Shown here one piece after another: positions 40,691 through 52,726 of a stretch of 64,000 nucleotides of DNA. Each line of letters begins with the position of its first letter. Within the stretch, counting starts at the first letter, position 1. A program made the position numbers and the translations under genes. Origin of the DNA: Pseudorhodoplanes sp. (GTDB lineage: Bacteria > Pseudomonadota > Alphaproteobacteria > Rhizobiales > Xanthobacteraceae); NCBI GenBank assembly GCA_022843165.1, contig JALHOD010000011.1, forward strand, positions 1 to 64,000. Direction: 5' to 3'. The notes below the pieces were generated by a model. That model had not been told where the DNA came from. It worked only from the letters and a program-made list of their open reading frames with translations, and did not search any database.

Positions 40691-41950
40691 ATGAGACGTG
40701 TTGTCGTCACAGGCTTGGGAATGGTGACGCCGCTCGGCTGTGGCGTCGATACGACGTGGCAGCGTCTTCTCAACGGGCAGAGCGGTGCCCGCAAGATCGA
40801 GAAATTCGACGTCTCGGATCTGCCCTGCAAGATCGCCTGCCAGGTGCCGCGCGGCGACGGCAGCGACGGCACATTCAATCCCGATCAGTGGATGGAACCG
40901 AAAGAGCAGCGCAAGGTCGATGACTTCATTGTCTTTGCGATGAGCGCGGCCCGGCAGGCGCTCCAGGACGCCAACTGGAATCCGACAACCGACGAGGATC
41001 AGTTTACGACCGGCGTGATGATCGGCTCCGGCATTGGCGGCGTCGGCGGCATTGCCGAGGGTGCGATCCTGGTGAAGGAGCGCGGACCGCGCCGTCTGTC
41101 GCCGTTCTTCATTCCCGGACGCATCATCAATCTGGCGTCCGGATACGTCTCGATCGAGTTCGGGCTGAAGGGCCCCAACTCGGCGGTCGTCACCGCCTGT
41201 TCCACCGGCTCGCATGCGATCGGTGATGCCGGGCGGATGATTGCGCTCGGCGATGCCGACGTGATGGTGGCGGGCGGTGCGGAATCGCCGATCGACAAAC
41301 TGTCGCTCGCCGGGTTCGCGGCTTGCAAGGCGTTGTCCACATCCTTCAACGATGAACCGACGCGGGCGTCGCGTCCTTACGACAAAGACCGTGACGGGTT
41401 CGTGATGGGCGAGGGCGCCGGGGCAGTGGTTCTGGAAGAATACGAGCATGCCAAGAAACGCGGCGCCAGGATTTATGCCGAACTGATCGGCTACGGCATG
41501 TCGGGCGACGCCTTTCACATCACGGCGCCCACGCCTGACGGCAATGGAGCATTCCGTTGCATGAGCGCAGCCATCAAGCGCGCTGGAATCTCGGCCGGCG
41601 ATATCGACTACATCAACGCGCATGGCACCTCGACGATGGCCGATACGATTGAACTGGCCGCTGTGGAGCGGGTGGTCGGCAACGCCGCCGCCAAGATTTC
41701 GATGTCGTCGACCAAGTCGGAAATCGGGCATCTGCTCGGCGCCGCAGGGGCGGTGGAGGCAATCTTTTCGGTTCTGGCGATCCGCGACCAGATCGTTCCG
41801 CCCACCATCAATCTCGAAAATCCGTCGGTCGAAACCCCCATCGATCTGGTTCCGCACCAGGCGCGCAAGCGCGACGTGGAAGTCGTGCTGTCCAACTCGT
41901 TCGGGTTTGGCGGCACAAATGCGTCGCTGATCTTCCGCGCGGCGGATTGA
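40691..41950 (+). CDS. fabF: Beta-ketoacyl-ACP synthase II
   Basis: MRRVVVTGLGMVTPLG, VVTACSTGSHAIGDA, NAHGTSTMADT, SNSFGFGGTNASL. Confidence 0.97.
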   Translation: MRRVVVTGLGMVTPLGCGVDTTWQRLLNGQSGARKIEKFDVSDLPCKIACQVPRGDGSDGTFNPDQWMEPKEQRKVDDFIVFAMSAARQALQDANWNPTTDEDQFTTGVMIGSGIGGVGGIAEGAILVKERGPRRLSPFFIPGRIINLASGYVSIEFGLKGPNSAVVTACSTGSHAIGDAGRMIALGDADVMVAGGAESPIDKLSLAGFAACKALSTSFNDEPTRASRPYDKDRDGFVMGEGAGAVVLEEYEHAKKRGARIYAELIGYGMSGDAFHITAPTPDGNGAFRCMSAAIKRAGISAGDIDYINAHGTSTMADTIELAAVERVVGNAAAKISMSSTKSEIGHLLGAAGAVEAIFSVLAIRDQIVPPTINLENPSVETPIDLVPHQARKRDVEVVLSNSFGFGGTNASLIFRAAD

Positions 41951-42209
41951 GCCCTTGCCCGCGCAGGTTGCGGGCGTCGGGCGGGACCTCCGTCGCGGTT
42001 CCGCCATAACCGTGCCCTATCAGGCGTTTACAGAATCGCCCGGCGTAGCCGTCGGTCCGGAAGTCTGGACTTCGGCCACCGGAGCGGCTTATTGACGAAC
42101 CAGGGGAAACGCTTCACTTGCTGGCGGGCTGTTGCGCTGACACCGACGCTCCGGCTTCTCCACGAGACATCTCATTGCATTCGCCCGTAATCGATCGGCT
42201 TGACACCTG

Positions 42210-43442
42210 ATGGACCAAAACAGGATCACTCCTCCGCGCTCTCCGCGCGCCGCGCTGGAACCCGAACGGGTTTCGCTGCCGCCGCTGCGGTCCCGCCGGG
42301 CGCGCCATCCGATCGTCATTATCGGCAATGCGATCTTCACGCTCATTCTGCTGCTGGCTGTTGTGCTGGGCGGGACTGTCTTCTGGGGGAAACAGCGTTT
42401 TGATGCGCCGGGTCCGCTGGCACAGGACAAGATCGTCAACATCCCGCGCGGCGGCGTGCGCGATATCGCCGAATTGTTGCAGCGGGAAGGCGTTATCGAT
42501 CAGCCCTGGGTCTTCATCGGCGGCGCCTTGGCGCTGAAGGCGCGTGGCGAGGACCTGAAATTCGGCGAATACCTGTTCACGAAACAGGCCAGCCTGCGCG
42601 ATGTGGCGGAGACCATCATCGAGGGCAAGGTGGTCCAGCATCTGTTCACGATTCCAGAGGGGCTCACCTCCGAACAGATCGTCGCCCGGTTGCTCGAGCA
42701 CGACGCGATGAGCGGCAACATTCGTGAAATGCCGCGCGAGGGGACATTGCTCCCGGAAGGCTATCGGTTCACGCGCGGGACCTCGCGCGAGGAAATGATC
42801 AAGCGCATGCAGCAGGCGCAGCGCAAGGTGGTGCAGGAAGCGTTCGAGCGTCGCATGCCCGATCTCCCGATACGGACGCCGGAGCAACTGGTCACGCTCG
42901 CCTCGATCATTGAAAAGGAAACCGGCAAGCCTGAGGAACGCACGCGCGTCGCCGCCGTGTTTGTGAACCGGCTCAAGCAGAAGATGCGTCTGCAATCCGA
43001 CCCGACCATCATTTACGGTCTGGTGGGCGGGAAGGGTGCGCTGGGCCGCCCGATCATGAAGAGCGAGATCGAGCAGCCCACCCCCTACAACACCTATGTG
43101 ATCGACGGTCTGCCGCCCGGGCCGATTGCCAATCCAGGCCGGCTCTCGATCGAGGCCGCCGCCAATCCGGCGCGTACCAAGGAACTGTTCTTCGTTGCAG
43201 ACGGCACTGGCGGGCATGCCTTCTCGGAGAATTACGAGCAGCATCAGAAGCACGTCGCGCGGCTGCGCGCGATCGAGCGCGGCGAGGCAGTGGCGGCACC
43301 GGCACCGGCGCCGACAGCCCCGGCACCCGCGACGGCGGCACCTGCCGGATCGGCGGCTCCGGCCCGGCCCGCACGGCCGGCGCCCAATAGCGGCTCGGCC
43401 CGGTCATCGGCGCCGGCGCCAAGCGCTCCAAAACCACAATAA
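42210..43442 (+). CDS. mltG: Endolytic transglycosylase MltG (YceG-like) with Ala/Pro-rich tail
   Basis: LASIIEKETGKPEERTRVAAVFVNRLKQKMRLQSDPTIIYGL; PAPAPTAPAPATAAPAG tail. Confidence 0.93.
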   Translation: MDQNRITPPRSPRAALEPERVSLPPLRSRRARHPIVIIGNAIFTLILLLAVVLGGTVFWGKQRFDAPGPLAQDKIVNIPRGGVRDIAELLQREGVIDQPWVFIGGALALKARGEDLKFGEYLFTKQASLRDVAETIIEGKVVQHLFTIPEGLTSEQIVARLLEHDAMSGNIREMPREGTLLPEGYRFTRGTSREEMIKRMQQAQRKVVQEAFERRMPDLPIRTPEQLVTLASIIEKETGKPEERTRVAAVFVNRLKQKMRLQSDPTIIYGLVGGKGALGRPIMKSEIEQPTPYNTYVIDGLPPGPIANPGRLSIEAAANPARTKELFFVADGTGGHAFSENYEQHQKHVARLRAIERGEAVAAPAPAPTAPAPATAAPAGSAAPARPARPAPNSGSARSSAPAPSAPKPQ

Positions 43443-43535
43443 TCACCTGTCCGCGCCGTCTTGTGAGCGCGGATGGCGGCGATTAAGGTCGGCGCGCGTT
43501 TCGATTCCCATCCTGTCCACGCGAGAAACCAGCCG

Positions 43536-44423
43536 ATGGCGCTGTCGAGCATGACCGGCTTCGCCCGCAGCCATGGCGCCAGCGGCACCTATGTCTGGTC
43601 ATGGGAAATCAAATCGGTCAATTCCAAGGGTCTCGATCTGCGCTTTCGTCTGCCCTCCGGATTCGATGCCGTCGAGGTCGCGGCGCGCGCCCGTGCCGCC
43701 GAACGCCTCTCGCGCGGCAATGTCTACGCCAACCTTACGGTGACACGCGAAGGCGTGACGCCGGTGGTGAAGGTCAACGAGCCGGTTCTGTCGGCCTTGC
43801 TGGCGGCGCTGAAGACGCTGTCCACTCATGTCGACGCCGAAAAACCGCGCCTCGACGGTGTGCTAGGCCTAAAGGGCGTGATCGAGGTGATCGAGCAGGA
43901 GGACAGCGAAGAGGTTCGCGCCGCGGCCGAAGCCGCGATCATCGATACCTTCACGCAGGCGTTGTCAGGACTCGCCGAGATGCGCCGCCACGAGGGCGCT
44001 GCGCTCGGCAAGTTGCTTACCGCGCGGCTGGATGAGGTCGCGGTGCTGTCGTCGCGCGCCGAGGCATTGCCGGGGCGGCAGGCCGACGCGATCAAGAAGC
44101 GGCTGGCCGAACAGGTCGCGCTCTTGCTGGAACAGTCGGGCCGTTTCGACGCCGATCGTCTGCATCAGGAGGCGATCCTGCTTGCGACCAAGGCGGATAT
44201 CCGCGAGGAACTGGACCGGCTCGCCGCCCATATCGCGCAGGCGCGCAAGCTGATCGCCGGCGGCGGGGCGATCGGGCGCAAACTCGACTTCCTGTCACAA
44301 GAGCTCAATCGTGAGACCAACACGCTGTGCGCGAAATCGAACGACGTGGAACTGACCAATATCGGGCTTGAGCTAAAGAGCGTAGTCGAGCAGTTCCGCG
44401 AGCAAGTACAGAATCTCGAATGA
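43536..44423 (+). CDS. YicC family protein
   Basis: [14 protein letters not shown]...[18 protein letters not shown]...REANTLCAKS-like C-terminus. Confidence 0.93.
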   Translation: MALSSMTGFARSHGASGTYVWSWEIKSVNSKGLDLRFRLPSGFDAVEVAARARAAERLSRGNVYANLTVTREGVTPVVKVNEPVLSALLAALKTLSTHVDAEKPRLDGVLGLKGVIEVIEQEDSEEVRAAAEAAIIDTFTQALSGLAEMRRHEGAALGKLLTARLDEVAVLSSRAEALPGRQADAIKKRLAEQVALLLEQSGRFDADRLHQEAILLATKADIREELDRLAAHIAQARKLIAGGGAIGRKLDFLSQELNRETNTLCAKSNDVELTNIGLELKSVVEQFREQVQNLE

Positions 44424-45076
44424 TCGAAACAATCGATATCGCCCGTCGCGGCATCATGCTGATCGTGTCGTCGCCCTCGGGCGCCGGCAAGACCACTTTG
44501 ACGCGGAATCTGCTCGATCAGGAAGAGAATGTCTCGCTGTCGATATCAGTGACTACGCGCGAACGACGCGCGAGCGAGATCGACAAGGTGCATTACCATT
44601 TCATCTCCCGGCGCCAATTCGAGATTATGCGCGACGGCGGCGAGTTGCTGGAATGGGCCGAGGTCCACGGCAACTATTACGGCACCCCGCGCGAGCCGGT
44701 CGAGCGGGCGCTGGAAGAGGGCCGCGACATCCTGTTCGACATCGACTGGCAGGGAACTCAGCAGCTTTATGAGAAAATGCGCAGCGACGTGGTCAGCGTC
44801 TTCGTGCTGCCGCCGACCGCCGAAGAGTTGAAAGCGCGGCTGGAACGGCGTGCGGAAGACAGTCCCGAGATCATTGCCCGCCGTCTCAAGAACGCGGCGG
44901 AAGAGATTCCGCATTGGGAAGAATACGACTATGTCCTGGTCAATCGCGATCTCGACAAGAGTTTCGCCCGCCTGCGGGGCATCCTCACCGCCGAACGGCT
45001 GAAACGGGTGCAGAAGCCCGACATCCAGGATTTTGTCGATAAGCTATTGATAGACTTGAAGAAAATGACGCCTTAA
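44420..45076 (+). CDS. gmk: Guanylate kinase
   Basis: [36 protein letters not shown]. Confidence 0.96.
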   Translation: MIETIDIARRGIMLIVSSPSGAGKTTLTRNLLDQEENVSLSISVTTRERRASEIDKVHYHFISRRQFEIMRDGGELLEWAEVHGNYYGTPREPVERALEEGRDILFDIDWQGTQQLYEKMRSDVVSVFVLPPTAEELKARLERRAEDSPEIIARRLKNAAEEIPHWEEYDYVLVNRDLDKSFARLRGILTAERLKRVQKPDIQDFVDKLLIDLKKMTP

Positions 45077-45124
45077 TCCGCTGCCACAACGGCATCACTC
45101 CGCGTGCGAACCGCATCATCCATT

Positions 45125-46201
45125 TTATGAATCGCTTCGGGCGGCGTCTTGAGGATTGAGCGCAATCCGGCCTAGCACCTGACCTTTGCGCAAGTCGTCA
45201 AGCGATCTCTGGGCATCGCGCAACGGCCGCTCCGTGATCGGAGGAGACTGGATTCGCTGCGTTCTGGCAAGCGCGAGCAGGTCGCGCGCCTCCGCAAGCG
45301 TGCCGGTGATGATGCCTTCGATGCCAATGCCTTTTAGCGCGAACATCGCGGCCGGCATGGAGAAGTTTCCTCCCAGCAATCCGGTCACGACGACCTTGCC
45401 GCCGCGCGCCAGGACGCCGGTGGCGAAGGACAAGGATTGCTCGGCGCCGACAAAATCGATGACGGCGAGGACACCGCCGGTTTGCTTGAGAATCGATTTG
45501 CGTGCCGCCGGATCCGCCGGATCGAAGCCGGCCTGTGCGCCGGCCTTGAGGGCTGCGTCGCGTTTGGCTGGATCGATGTCGGCGACGATCGGCGCATTGT
45601 CGAATATCGCGCGCGCCAGCGCCAGGCCCATCATGCCGACACCGCCCATTCCGACCAGCAGCAGAGGTCCCCGTTTTGCGCGGTCCGCAACACGCTTGAG
45701 CGCGGCGTATGCGGTCAGACCGGAGCACATCAGCGCACCGGCAAAAGACGGAGACAGCGGGGCGTAATCCAGCAGGTAGCGCGGATGCGGCACCAGCACA
45801 TGCGTGGCGTAACCGCCGTCGACGTAGATGCCGAGATGCCGCGGCGCAGCGCAGAGATTTTCCTCGCCAGCCTGACAGGCCCCGCAGGCGCCACAGCCGA
45901 TCCAGGGATAGATCGCGATTTCGCCTCCCGAGGCGATGTTGGCGTCCGGACCGGCCGACTCGACAATGCCTGCAATTTCGTGCCCAAGTGTGAAGGGCAA
46001 CGTGCGACCGCCGGTGACGTCGAGTTTTTTGTCGCCGCCCAATACGAAATATCCATCCTGCATGTGGATGTCGGAGTGGCAGACGCCGCAGCGGCTCACC
46101 CGCACCAGCACTTCGGTGCCGCGCGGCGCCGGGCAATCCACCACGGTTTCACACAGCGGTTTGCCATAGGCGGTGAGCGACTGGCGGATCAACTTGATCA
46201 T
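45125..46201 (-). CDS. Zinc-dependent alcohol dehydrogenase
   Basis: [42 protein letters not shown]. Confidence 0.92.
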   Translation of the reverse strand: MIKLIRQSLTAYGKPLCETVVDCPAPRGTEVLVRVSRCGVCHSDIHMQDGYFVLGGDKKLDVTGGRTLPFTLGHEIAGIVESAGPDANIASGGEIAIYPWIGCGACGACQAGEENLCAAPRHLGIYVDGGYATHVLVPHPRYLLDYAPLSPSFAGALMCSGLTAYAALKRVADRAKRGPLLLVGMGGVGMMGLALARAIFDNAPIVADIDPAKRDAALKAGAQAGFDPADPAARKSILKQTGGVLAVIDFVGAEQSLSFATGVLARGGKVVVTGLLGGNFSMPAAMFALKGIGIEGIITGTLAEARDLLALARTQRIQSPPITERPLRDAQRSLDDLRKGQVLGRIALNPQDAARSDS

Positions 46202-47049
46202 GCTGACATTCTAGCGGACAACGCGTTCGCCAGCCGCACAAATCCCGCGATATCGACATTCTCGGCCCGCTCGGTATCCGCAATGCCGGCTTCGGCCAGC
46301 AGAACCAGGGGATCGACACCGAGCGATTTCAGACTTTGCCGCAGCATCTTGCGGCGTTGTCCGAAGGCCGCCTCCGTGACCCGCTCCAGCGCACGGCGGT
46401 CGCAAGGTAACGGTGCCTGGCGCGGGATCAGTTCCACAACCGACGACGTGACCTTGGGCGGCGGCACGAAGGCGCTTGGCGCAATATCGAACAGGATCGT
46501 TGGCTCCGTCCGCCATTGCGAAAGCACAGAGAGGCGGCCGTAGCTTTTGGAGCCCGGTTTTGCGACCAGGCGCTCCGCCACCTCGCGCTGGAACATCAAG
46601 ACCATGCGGTCATAGAAAGGCGGCCAAGGCTCGGACGTCAGCCAGCCGACCAGCAGTATGGTTCCGATGTTGTAGGGCAGGTTGGCCACGATGCGCGCGG
46701 GCCCGCCGCCAAGATGGGGCCGAGGATCGAAGGCGAGCGCGTCGGCTTCAATGACGTCGAGGCGTTTGGGATAGCGATCCGCGATCTCCTGCAAAGCGGC
46801 GATGGCGCGGCGATCGCGCTCGATGGCGATCACGCGTTGGGCGCCCAAAGCGAGCAGGGAACGGGTCAGTCCGCCGGGACCGGGGCCGACCTCGATCACT
46901 GTTATGTCTTCCAGGGGACCCGCCGCCCGTGCAACGCGGGAGGTCAGGTTTAGGTCGAGCAGGAAATTCTGGCCGAGCGATTTCTTGGCGACGAGATCGT
47001 GTTTGCGGATCACATCCCGCAAGGGCGGCAGATCATCGATCGCGCTCAC
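46198..47049 (-). CDS. rsmA: 16S rRNA (adenine1518/1519-N6) dimethyltransferase
   Basis: [40 protein letters not shown] start overlapping pdxA stop. Confidence 0.95.
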   Translation of the reverse strand: MSAIDDLPPLRDVIRKHDLVAKKSLGQNFLLDLNLTSRVARAAGPLEDITVIEVGPGPGGLTRSLLALGAQRVIAIERDRRAIAALQEIADRYPKRLDVIEADALAFDPRPHLGGGPARIVANLPYNIGTILLVGWLTSEPWPPFYDRMVLMFQREVAERLVAKPGSKSYGRLSVLSQWRTEPTILFDIAPSAFVPPPKVTSSVVELIPRQAPLPCDRRALERVTEAAFGQRRKMLRQSLKSLGVDPLVLLAEAGIADTERAENVDIAGFVRLANALSARMSA

Positions 47050-48107
47050 GTCGTGGCCGTCATGTGCGTACCGGCATTGGCGGCGAGGCGAGCAGCGAGC
47101 CGCAAGGCCGCAGCGAGACTGTCCGGCTTGGCCTTGCCGGTGCCGGCAATATCGAACGCGGTGCCGTGATCGGGCGAGGTGCGGATGAACGGCAAGCCCA
47201 GCGTGACATTCACGCCGTGATCGAAGGCCAGTGTCTTGCTCGGGATCAGGGCCTGATCGTGATACATGCACAAAGCGACGTCGTAGGTTGCGCGTGCGGC
47301 AGGATGAAACATCGTGTCAGCGGAGAGCGGCCCGCGTGCGTCAATGCCTTCGGCCTTGAGCCGTTCGACCGCAGGTTTGACGACCAGCAAGTCCTCCTGG
47401 CCAAGCGTCCCGTCTTCGCCGGCATGCGGATTGAGGCCGGCAACCGCGATTCGTGGACGCTCAATCCCGAAACGCGTTGCAAAATCCCTCGCCACAATAC
47501 GGCCGGTCTCGACAATCAAATCTTCGGTCAAGAGCGCGGGGATATCCTTGAGCGGGATATGGATCGTCACCGGGACGACCGCAAGCTCCTCGCTCCACAG
47601 CAGCATCACGGGACGCGGGCTTTCACCTTTCATCTCATGGATCAGCCGCGCCAGATATTCGGTATGGCCGGGCTCGCTGAAACCCGCGGAATACAGAACC
47701 GACTTTGCGATTGGATTGGTGACCACGGCCGCTGCACGGCCCTGCGTCACATCCGCGACCGCACGCCGGATGGCGCCGATCGCGGTCGGCGCGCTGGAGG
47801 CGTCGGGTTTGCCGGGCCCTGCCGTCACCGGATGGCCGAGTCCGACGACGGGCAGGGCTGTTTCAAACCCTGCGAAAGCCTGCTCCGGTTCCGCGAGCAT
47901 TAATGGAATATCCAGACCAAGCAGGCGCGCACGCTCTGCAAGGAAGGGGATGTCGCCGATGATGTAAAAAGAAGGGAGGCCGAGATCCTTGCGGCGGCGC
48001 CAGCATGCAAGCGCAATGTCCGGGCCGATGCCGGCTGGCTCGCCGAGGGTCAGCGCAAGGGGAAGCCGCAGACTGGGCAAGGAGGAATCCGCAAAAGGCT
48101 GGCGCAT
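47046..48107 (-). CDS. pdxA: 4-hydroxythreonine-4-phosphate dehydrogenase
   Basis: [40 protein letters not shown]. Confidence 0.96.
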   Translation of the reverse strand: MRQPFADSSLPSLRLPLALTLGEPAGIGPDIALACWRRRKDLGLPSFYIIGDIPFLAERARLLGLDIPLMLAEPEQAFAGFETALPVVGLGHPVTAGPGKPDASSAPTAIGAIRRAVADVTQGRAAAVVTNPIAKSVLYSAGFSEPGHTEYLARLIHEMKGESPRPVMLLWSEELAVVPVTIHIPLKDIPALLTEDLIVETGRIVARDFATRFGIERPRIAVAGLNPHAGEDGTLGQEDLLVVKPAVERLKAEGIDARGPLSADTMFHPAARATYDVALCMYHDQALIPSKTLAFDHGVNVTLGLPFIRTSPDHGTAFDIAGTGKAKPDSLAAALRLAARLAANAGTHMTATT

Positions 48108-48116
48108 CCCGATCCT

Positions 48117-49043
48117 TCACCGGTATTCGATCATGGCGCCCGCGCGCAATTCCTTGAGATAGTTATTTCCCTGCGCCTGGAAACGCTCCGAAAACATCTC
48201 ATCCCGCACCTGACGCTTGCCCGGAGTCTCGGAGGCGGTCTCCTTGCGTTCGCAGACGGCGAACATTTCCACGCCGGAGTCCGTCGCCTCGGGAGGCGTG
48301 AGTTTGCCGATCTCGATCTTGCTCAGGATCTCACGCAACTGGGCGGAAAGGTCGGCGGAATTGCGCCGGATCGGCTCGCGCACGGCGACGTCGCGCAGGG
48401 CGCGCGCGAAGGGAACACCGCTGGTGCAATCCTGGAAGCGCGCGCGCAGGGCGTCGGCTTCGCGCCGCCGTGCTTCGACGAGGGCTGCGGGAGAGCCGCG
48501 GGGGATGACAAAGACGATTGGGCGCAAAAGATACTCGTGTCCGACATCCTTGCCGTCCGCCTTCTTTTCCAGCGCGTCGAAGATGTCCTTCTCTCCGACC
48601 TGGAGCCGGGTGGCGAATTTGCCGCGAACGATCTGCGCCCATGCGATGTCGGAACGCAATTTTGACTTCAGCGTGTTGGGGTTCAAGCCGTTCGATTCGA
48701 GGGACTTCAGAAAATTCTCCGGCGTCGTGCGCGAACCGCGCGCGATGTTCGCTACCGCGGTGTTGACATCGCTGTCCGACACATTCACGCCAAATCGCTT
48801 TCCAACCTGAATCTTCAGCTTGTCCGCGATCAGTTCCTCGATCACCTCCTGACGCGACGGCTGCTTGCGCGAGGAGAGCTGCATCAGCCGGCTGCGCTGT
48901 TCGATGTCATAGGCCGTGACCGGATCGCCGTTCACCAGCAGCGCGATTTGTGCGCACGCATGATCGGGGGCGAACAGAAACGCGGCGGTCATCGCAACCG
49001 CCGTCGCACCGCATTTCAGGAAACGGGCTAACCGAAAAACCAT
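48117..49043 (-). CDS. SurA-like periplasmic chaperone/peptidyl-prolyl isomerase N-terminal protein
   Basis: Signal peptide, ALLVNGDPVTAYDIEQRSRLMQL, between pdxA and lptD. Confidence 0.85.
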   Translation of the reverse strand: MVFRLARFLKCGATAVAMTAAFLFAPDHACAQIALLVNGDPVTAYDIEQRSRLMQLSSRKQPSRQEVIEELIADKLKIQVGKRFGVNVSDSDVNTAVANIARGSRTTPENFLKSLESNGLNPNTLKSKLRSDIAWAQIVRGKFATRLQVGEKDIFDALEKKADGKDVGHEYLLRPIVFVIPRGSPAALVEARRREADALRARFQDCTSGVPFARALRDVAVREPIRRNSADLSAQLREILSKIEIGKLTPPEATDSGVEMFAVCERKETASETPGKRQVRDEMFSERFQAQGNNYLKELRAGAMIEYR

Positions 49044-49114
49044 CGCATCATCCAGTCTGTAGTCTTTCGACGTCTGGCTTGAACAGCCGGGAACCGGGAT
49101 GCCCGGCCGCAGCC

Positions 49115-51628
49115 TTATAGCCCGCCGGGTATGCCGCTCACGCCGGTCGAGACGGCCGTATCGCCCAAGGTGCGCAGGCTCAATTGCAGCATGACCCGGT
49201 GATCGGCCGTCGGATTGCCGCTGTAAGTATAGCTCGTGATATAGTTCAGACCCAAGATCAAGCAATCGTCCACATAGCCGACACCGATGCGGGTCTGGTC
49301 GAATTTGTCTGCGTCGATGTCATAGCGGGCGGCGGTCTGCAGCACCCAGTTCTGCGATAATTTGAGATTGACGCCACCGAGGATGCCTTCCCGGCGGGTG
49401 AGGAATCCGAGTTCCGGCTGGGCATCATAATTGCCGTAAAGGGCCGAGACCGACCAGCGATCGTAGTTGGCGCGGCCTTCGACTTCGAAACGGCGCATCT
49501 GGAAGGTGTCCTCGTCGAAGCGGTATCGCGTGCTCAACGAATAGATCTTGTCCGGCTGATAGGAGAGGCGGGCGACATAATCGGAGCGCCGTGTTTCGAG
49601 GCCGCTGTCGAGCCCGGTGTTGGTCGTATCGCCGATCGCGAAGGAGTTCGTGCCGAACAGTTGATAGGATTGACCGAACAGGGCATTGATGAACCCGCCC
49701 TGATTGAACTGCATCGTGTATTGCATGCCGTAATTGGCGCGTCCGCCGCCTTCGACGCGGTCCCAGCCCGAGAACTTGTCGACACGGAACAGGTTGCTGT
49801 CGTCGAAGATCAGGCTTTGCGCGTCTTCGTTCGGCAGCCGCCGGTTCAGCGGCTCGTTGGGACGAACGATCACCTGACCAATCGGTTCGATCGTGTGCGA
49901 ACCCCATGACTGAACGCTGATGAAAGGATAGCGGTATTCGATTCCGGCGGTTGGCATCGCGCGGACCAGATTGGACTCGCCGGTGTCGATGAAGTTGGAC
50001 ACGCCTGCTTCCGACTGGATGTTCATCGAGGCGGCGTCCGCGCGCACCGACGCAAAAGGCGTGAACACCTGGCCGAATTGATCGGTGATGGTGCGTTTCC
50101 AGTTCGCCTCCGCCGAGAAACGGCTATAGGTGCCTGCAATGCCGCGCAGAAGGCAGTTGTTCAAATTCTTGTTGGTCGCCGGGTCCGCCGAGGTCGGGTT
50201 GCACAGACCGTTGTTGACGGCTGTCAGCGAAATGGGATCGAACGAGGCGCTTTCGCGCGTCAGACTGGTGAAGTTGGTCTTGAAACTCAGTTCGCCGCCA
50301 AGGATCGGCTGTCCAACCGTATAGAAATAATCCATGACCGGATGGACGACGGGCAATTCCTTTTGCCGGTCGGCTTCGGAAAAGCCGTAATAGTGGATCG
50401 CGCGCGCGTCGAAATAGGAACGGTTGCCGGCGCCGCTGAGATAAAGCTGCGACACACCGGCATCGGTGCCGGTCTTGAACGGATCGCGGTTGGACCCGCG
50501 CATCGTTTGCAGGTTGTAGTCCTGATAGAAGGTCTTGTCCGAAATCAGCAATGCATCCCAGCCCCAGACCCAACGCTGGTTGAGTGCAAACTGTCCGCTC
50601 GATTCAACCGCGCCACGCCAGTCGCGATAGCCGGGAGTCGGTGTCCCTTTCAGCGCCCCGTCGTCGTAAATGAAATAATCCTTGTCCAGCTGACGAATGC
50701 CGGCGGCGCGGATGGCATAGGCGCCGTTCATCACACGATGCCGGAATTCTGCCTGCATCAGCGGACCTTGGCGGGTGGTGATGGTCGGGGTCAGGGTGAC
50801 ATCGTAATTTGGTGCCAGCGCCCAGAAATAGGGCGCCTGAACCGAAAAGCCGGTTTTGGAATCGGTGCCGAAAGTGGGCATCAGCCAGCCGCTCTTGCGC
50901 TTCACGGTCGGATCGGGAGCGGAAAAGAACGGGAAATAAGCGAGGGGCTTTCCGAAGAATTCGAGCTGAGCCTGCTCGAAATAGATCATCTTCTCGCCTT
51001 CGTCGTGCACGATGCGCGCGGCCTTCACCTGCCAAAGGGGAGGCTTTTTGGGGTCCTCCTTGCAGGCCTCGCAGGCGGTATAAACGCCGCTCTGCAGCAC
51101 CGTGTAATTTCCGCTTGAGCGGTCGGCGCGGGCGGCTGCGAAGCGGGTCGCGTCCGGCGTTTCCAGCCGCAGCGAATCCACGAACCCGTCTCGGTAATCG
51201 TCGTTGAGTTCCAGGATGTCGCCATAGGTAATGTTGCCACCGGCTTCGGTCAGGCGGACATTGCCTTCGGCGCGCAGGCGTTTGGTTTTCTGGTTGTAGA
51301 TGACCTTGTCGGCTTCGACGGTGGAGCCGCCGTAGTAAATTTGGACATTGCCGACGGCGGAGACGCGCTCGTTGACATGGTCGTAATTGACCTCGCGCGC
51401 CTGCACGAGCATCTGTTTGTCGCCTTGGCCGGCCGTCGGTTTGGCCAGCGCCTGGGGCTTCGGTTTGGCAGTTTTGGGGCGCTGCTCAAAGGTGAAGTAG
51501 TTTGTCTGAGCCACAGCAGACTCGGCCGCCAGCCAGAAGGCCGCAGCGAAGGTCGCCAGACAGACAATGCGCCGGACGCGCCGGTGGTTCGGACGCGTCG
51601 GCGGACGAGCGGTGGTCGATGCGGCCAT
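49115..51628 (-). CDS. lptD: LPS-assembly protein LptD
   Basis: OstA-like N-terminus (AREVNYDHVNERVSAVGNVQIYYGGSTVEADKVIYN...) and a large beta-barrel. Confidence 0.93.
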   Translation of the reverse strand: MAASTTARPPTRPNHRRVRRIVCLATFAAAFWLAAESAVAQTNYFTFEQRPKTAKPKPQALAKPTAGQGDKQMLVQAREVNYDHVNERVSAVGNVQIYYGGSTVEADKVIYNQKTKRLRAEGNVRLTEAGGNITYGDILELNDDYRDGFVDSLRLETPDATRFAAARADRSSGNYTVLQSGVYTACEACKEDPKKPPLWQVKAARIVHDEGEKMIYFEQAQLEFFGKPLAYFPFFSAPDPTVKRKSGWLMPTFGTDSKTGFSVQAPYFWALAPNYDVTLTPTITTRQGPLMQAEFRHRVMNGAYAIRAAGIRQLDKDYFIYDDGALKGTPTPGYRDWRGAVESSGQFALNQRWVWGWDALLISDKTFYQDYNLQTMRGSNRDPFKTGTDAGVSQLYLSGAGNRSYFDARAIHYYGFSEADRQKELPVVHPVMDYFYTVGQPILGGELSFKTNFTSLTRESASFDPISLTAVNNGLCNPTSADPATNKNLNNCLLRGIAGTYSRFSAEANWKRTITDQFGQVFTPFASVRADAASMNIQSEAGVSNFIDTGESNLVRAMPTAGIEYRYPFISVQSWGSHTIEPIGQVIVRPNEPLNRRLPNEDAQSLIFDDSNLFRVDKFSGWDRVEGGGRANYGMQYTMQFNQGGFINALFGQSYQLFGTNSFAIGDTTNTGLDSGLETRRSDYVARLSYQPDKIYSLSTRYRFDEDTFQMRRFEVEGRANYDRWSVSALYGNYDAQPELGFLTRREGILGGVNLKLSQNWVLQTAARYDIDADKFDQTRIGVGYVDDCLILGLNYITSYTYSGNPTADHRVMLQLSLRTLGDTAVSTGVSGIPGGL

Positions 51629-52716
51629 CACCCGTCCTCCTGATACAACAACACCAAGAACCCCGTTAGTCCGCCAATGAAGACGGGTGCCCAAGCTGCC
51701 ACCACTGGGGACAGCAACTCAGCCTTGCTCATGTCCTCGGTGACTTTCGACAGCACATAAAGCAGAAAGCCCGATAAAATGCCACCCAAGACCATGGTTT
51801 GGACCCCGCCGAAGCGGAAGAAGCGAAGGCTGAACGAGGCCGCCAGCATTACCATCGATGCCAACAAAAACGGCCGTGACAGCAGCTTCTGATATTGCAG
51901 CCGGTAAGCGGCGGAACTCAGGCCGGCATTCTCCGCCGTGGCGATGTAATCCGGCAACTCCCAGAACGGCAGGGTTTCGGGGGTAGCGAAGCTCTCGCGG
52001 ACCTGTTCGGGGGACAGATTCGTCTTCAGGGTGTAGCTCTGAAAGTCGCTCGGGGCGGCGTTCGACGGATAGACTTTGGCGTCCGTCAGAAGCCAGGAGC
52101 CTTCCCGAAGCGTCGCGCCTTTGGCCTCGATCCGGTCCTGGAACCGCCCGTCATGGTCGAACGTGAAAACCGTTACGCCCGTGAGTTGAATTCCCTGTTC
52201 CAGGGTCGACCGGGCATTGATGATCGATTGGCCGTCGGGGCTGCGCTGGCGGACCCAGAAGCCCGTTTCCTGCACACCGAATTCGCGCTTTCCGAAGATT
52301 TCGGCCTCATACGTTTTCGACTGTTCCAGCAGATAGGCCGCAATCGGATTGTAGACGGTGGTCGCCACCGCGCCGAGGACAAGCGCCACCACCACGGCGG
52401 GAGCGACAAATTGCCAGGCCGATATCCCGGCCGCACGCGCAATCACCAGTTCATTGCGGCGGGAGAGGTTCAGGTAACAGGACATCGCGCCGATCAGGAC
52501 GCAAAAAGGCATGATGCGTTCGGTCACCATCGGGACGCGAAACAGCGACGTCTTGAACACCAGCAGCGCTGTGACATGCGCATGGCCCGATGTGCGCCGC
52601 ATCAACTCAACCGAATCGAGCAGCGCCACCAGGCCGAGCACGCCGGCGAACACCGCAATCGCCGAGAGCAGGAAGCGCATTCCGAAATAACGCCAGAGTG
52701 TGAGCGACAAGCGCAC
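51628..52716 (-). CDS. lptG: LPS export permease LptG
   Basis: YjgP/YjgQ-type permease LTLWRYFGMRFLLSAIAVFAGVLGLVALLDSVELMRR. Confidence 0.92.
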   Translation of the reverse strand: MRLSLTLWRYFGMRFLLSAIAVFAGVLGLVALLDSVELMRRTSGHAHVTALLVFKTSLFRVPMVTERIMPFCVLIGAMSCYLNLSRRNELVIARAAGISAWQFVAPAVVVALVLGAVATTVYNPIAAYLLEQSKTYEAEIFGKREFGVQETGFWVRQRSPDGQSIINARSTLEQGIQLTGVTVFTFDHDGRFQDRIEAKGATLREGSWLLTDAKVYPSNAAPSDFQSYTLKTNLSPEQVRESFATPETLPFWELPDYIATAENAGLSSAAYRLQYQKLLSRPFLLASMVMLAASFSLRFFRFGGVQTMVLGGILSGFLLYVLSKVTEDMSKAELLSPVVAAWAPVFIGGLTGFLVLLYQEDG

Positions 52717-52726
52717 CGATGTTCCC

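Noticed and set aside
40607-42007. 466-aa minus-strand ORF
   Set aside because: Antisense to fabF.
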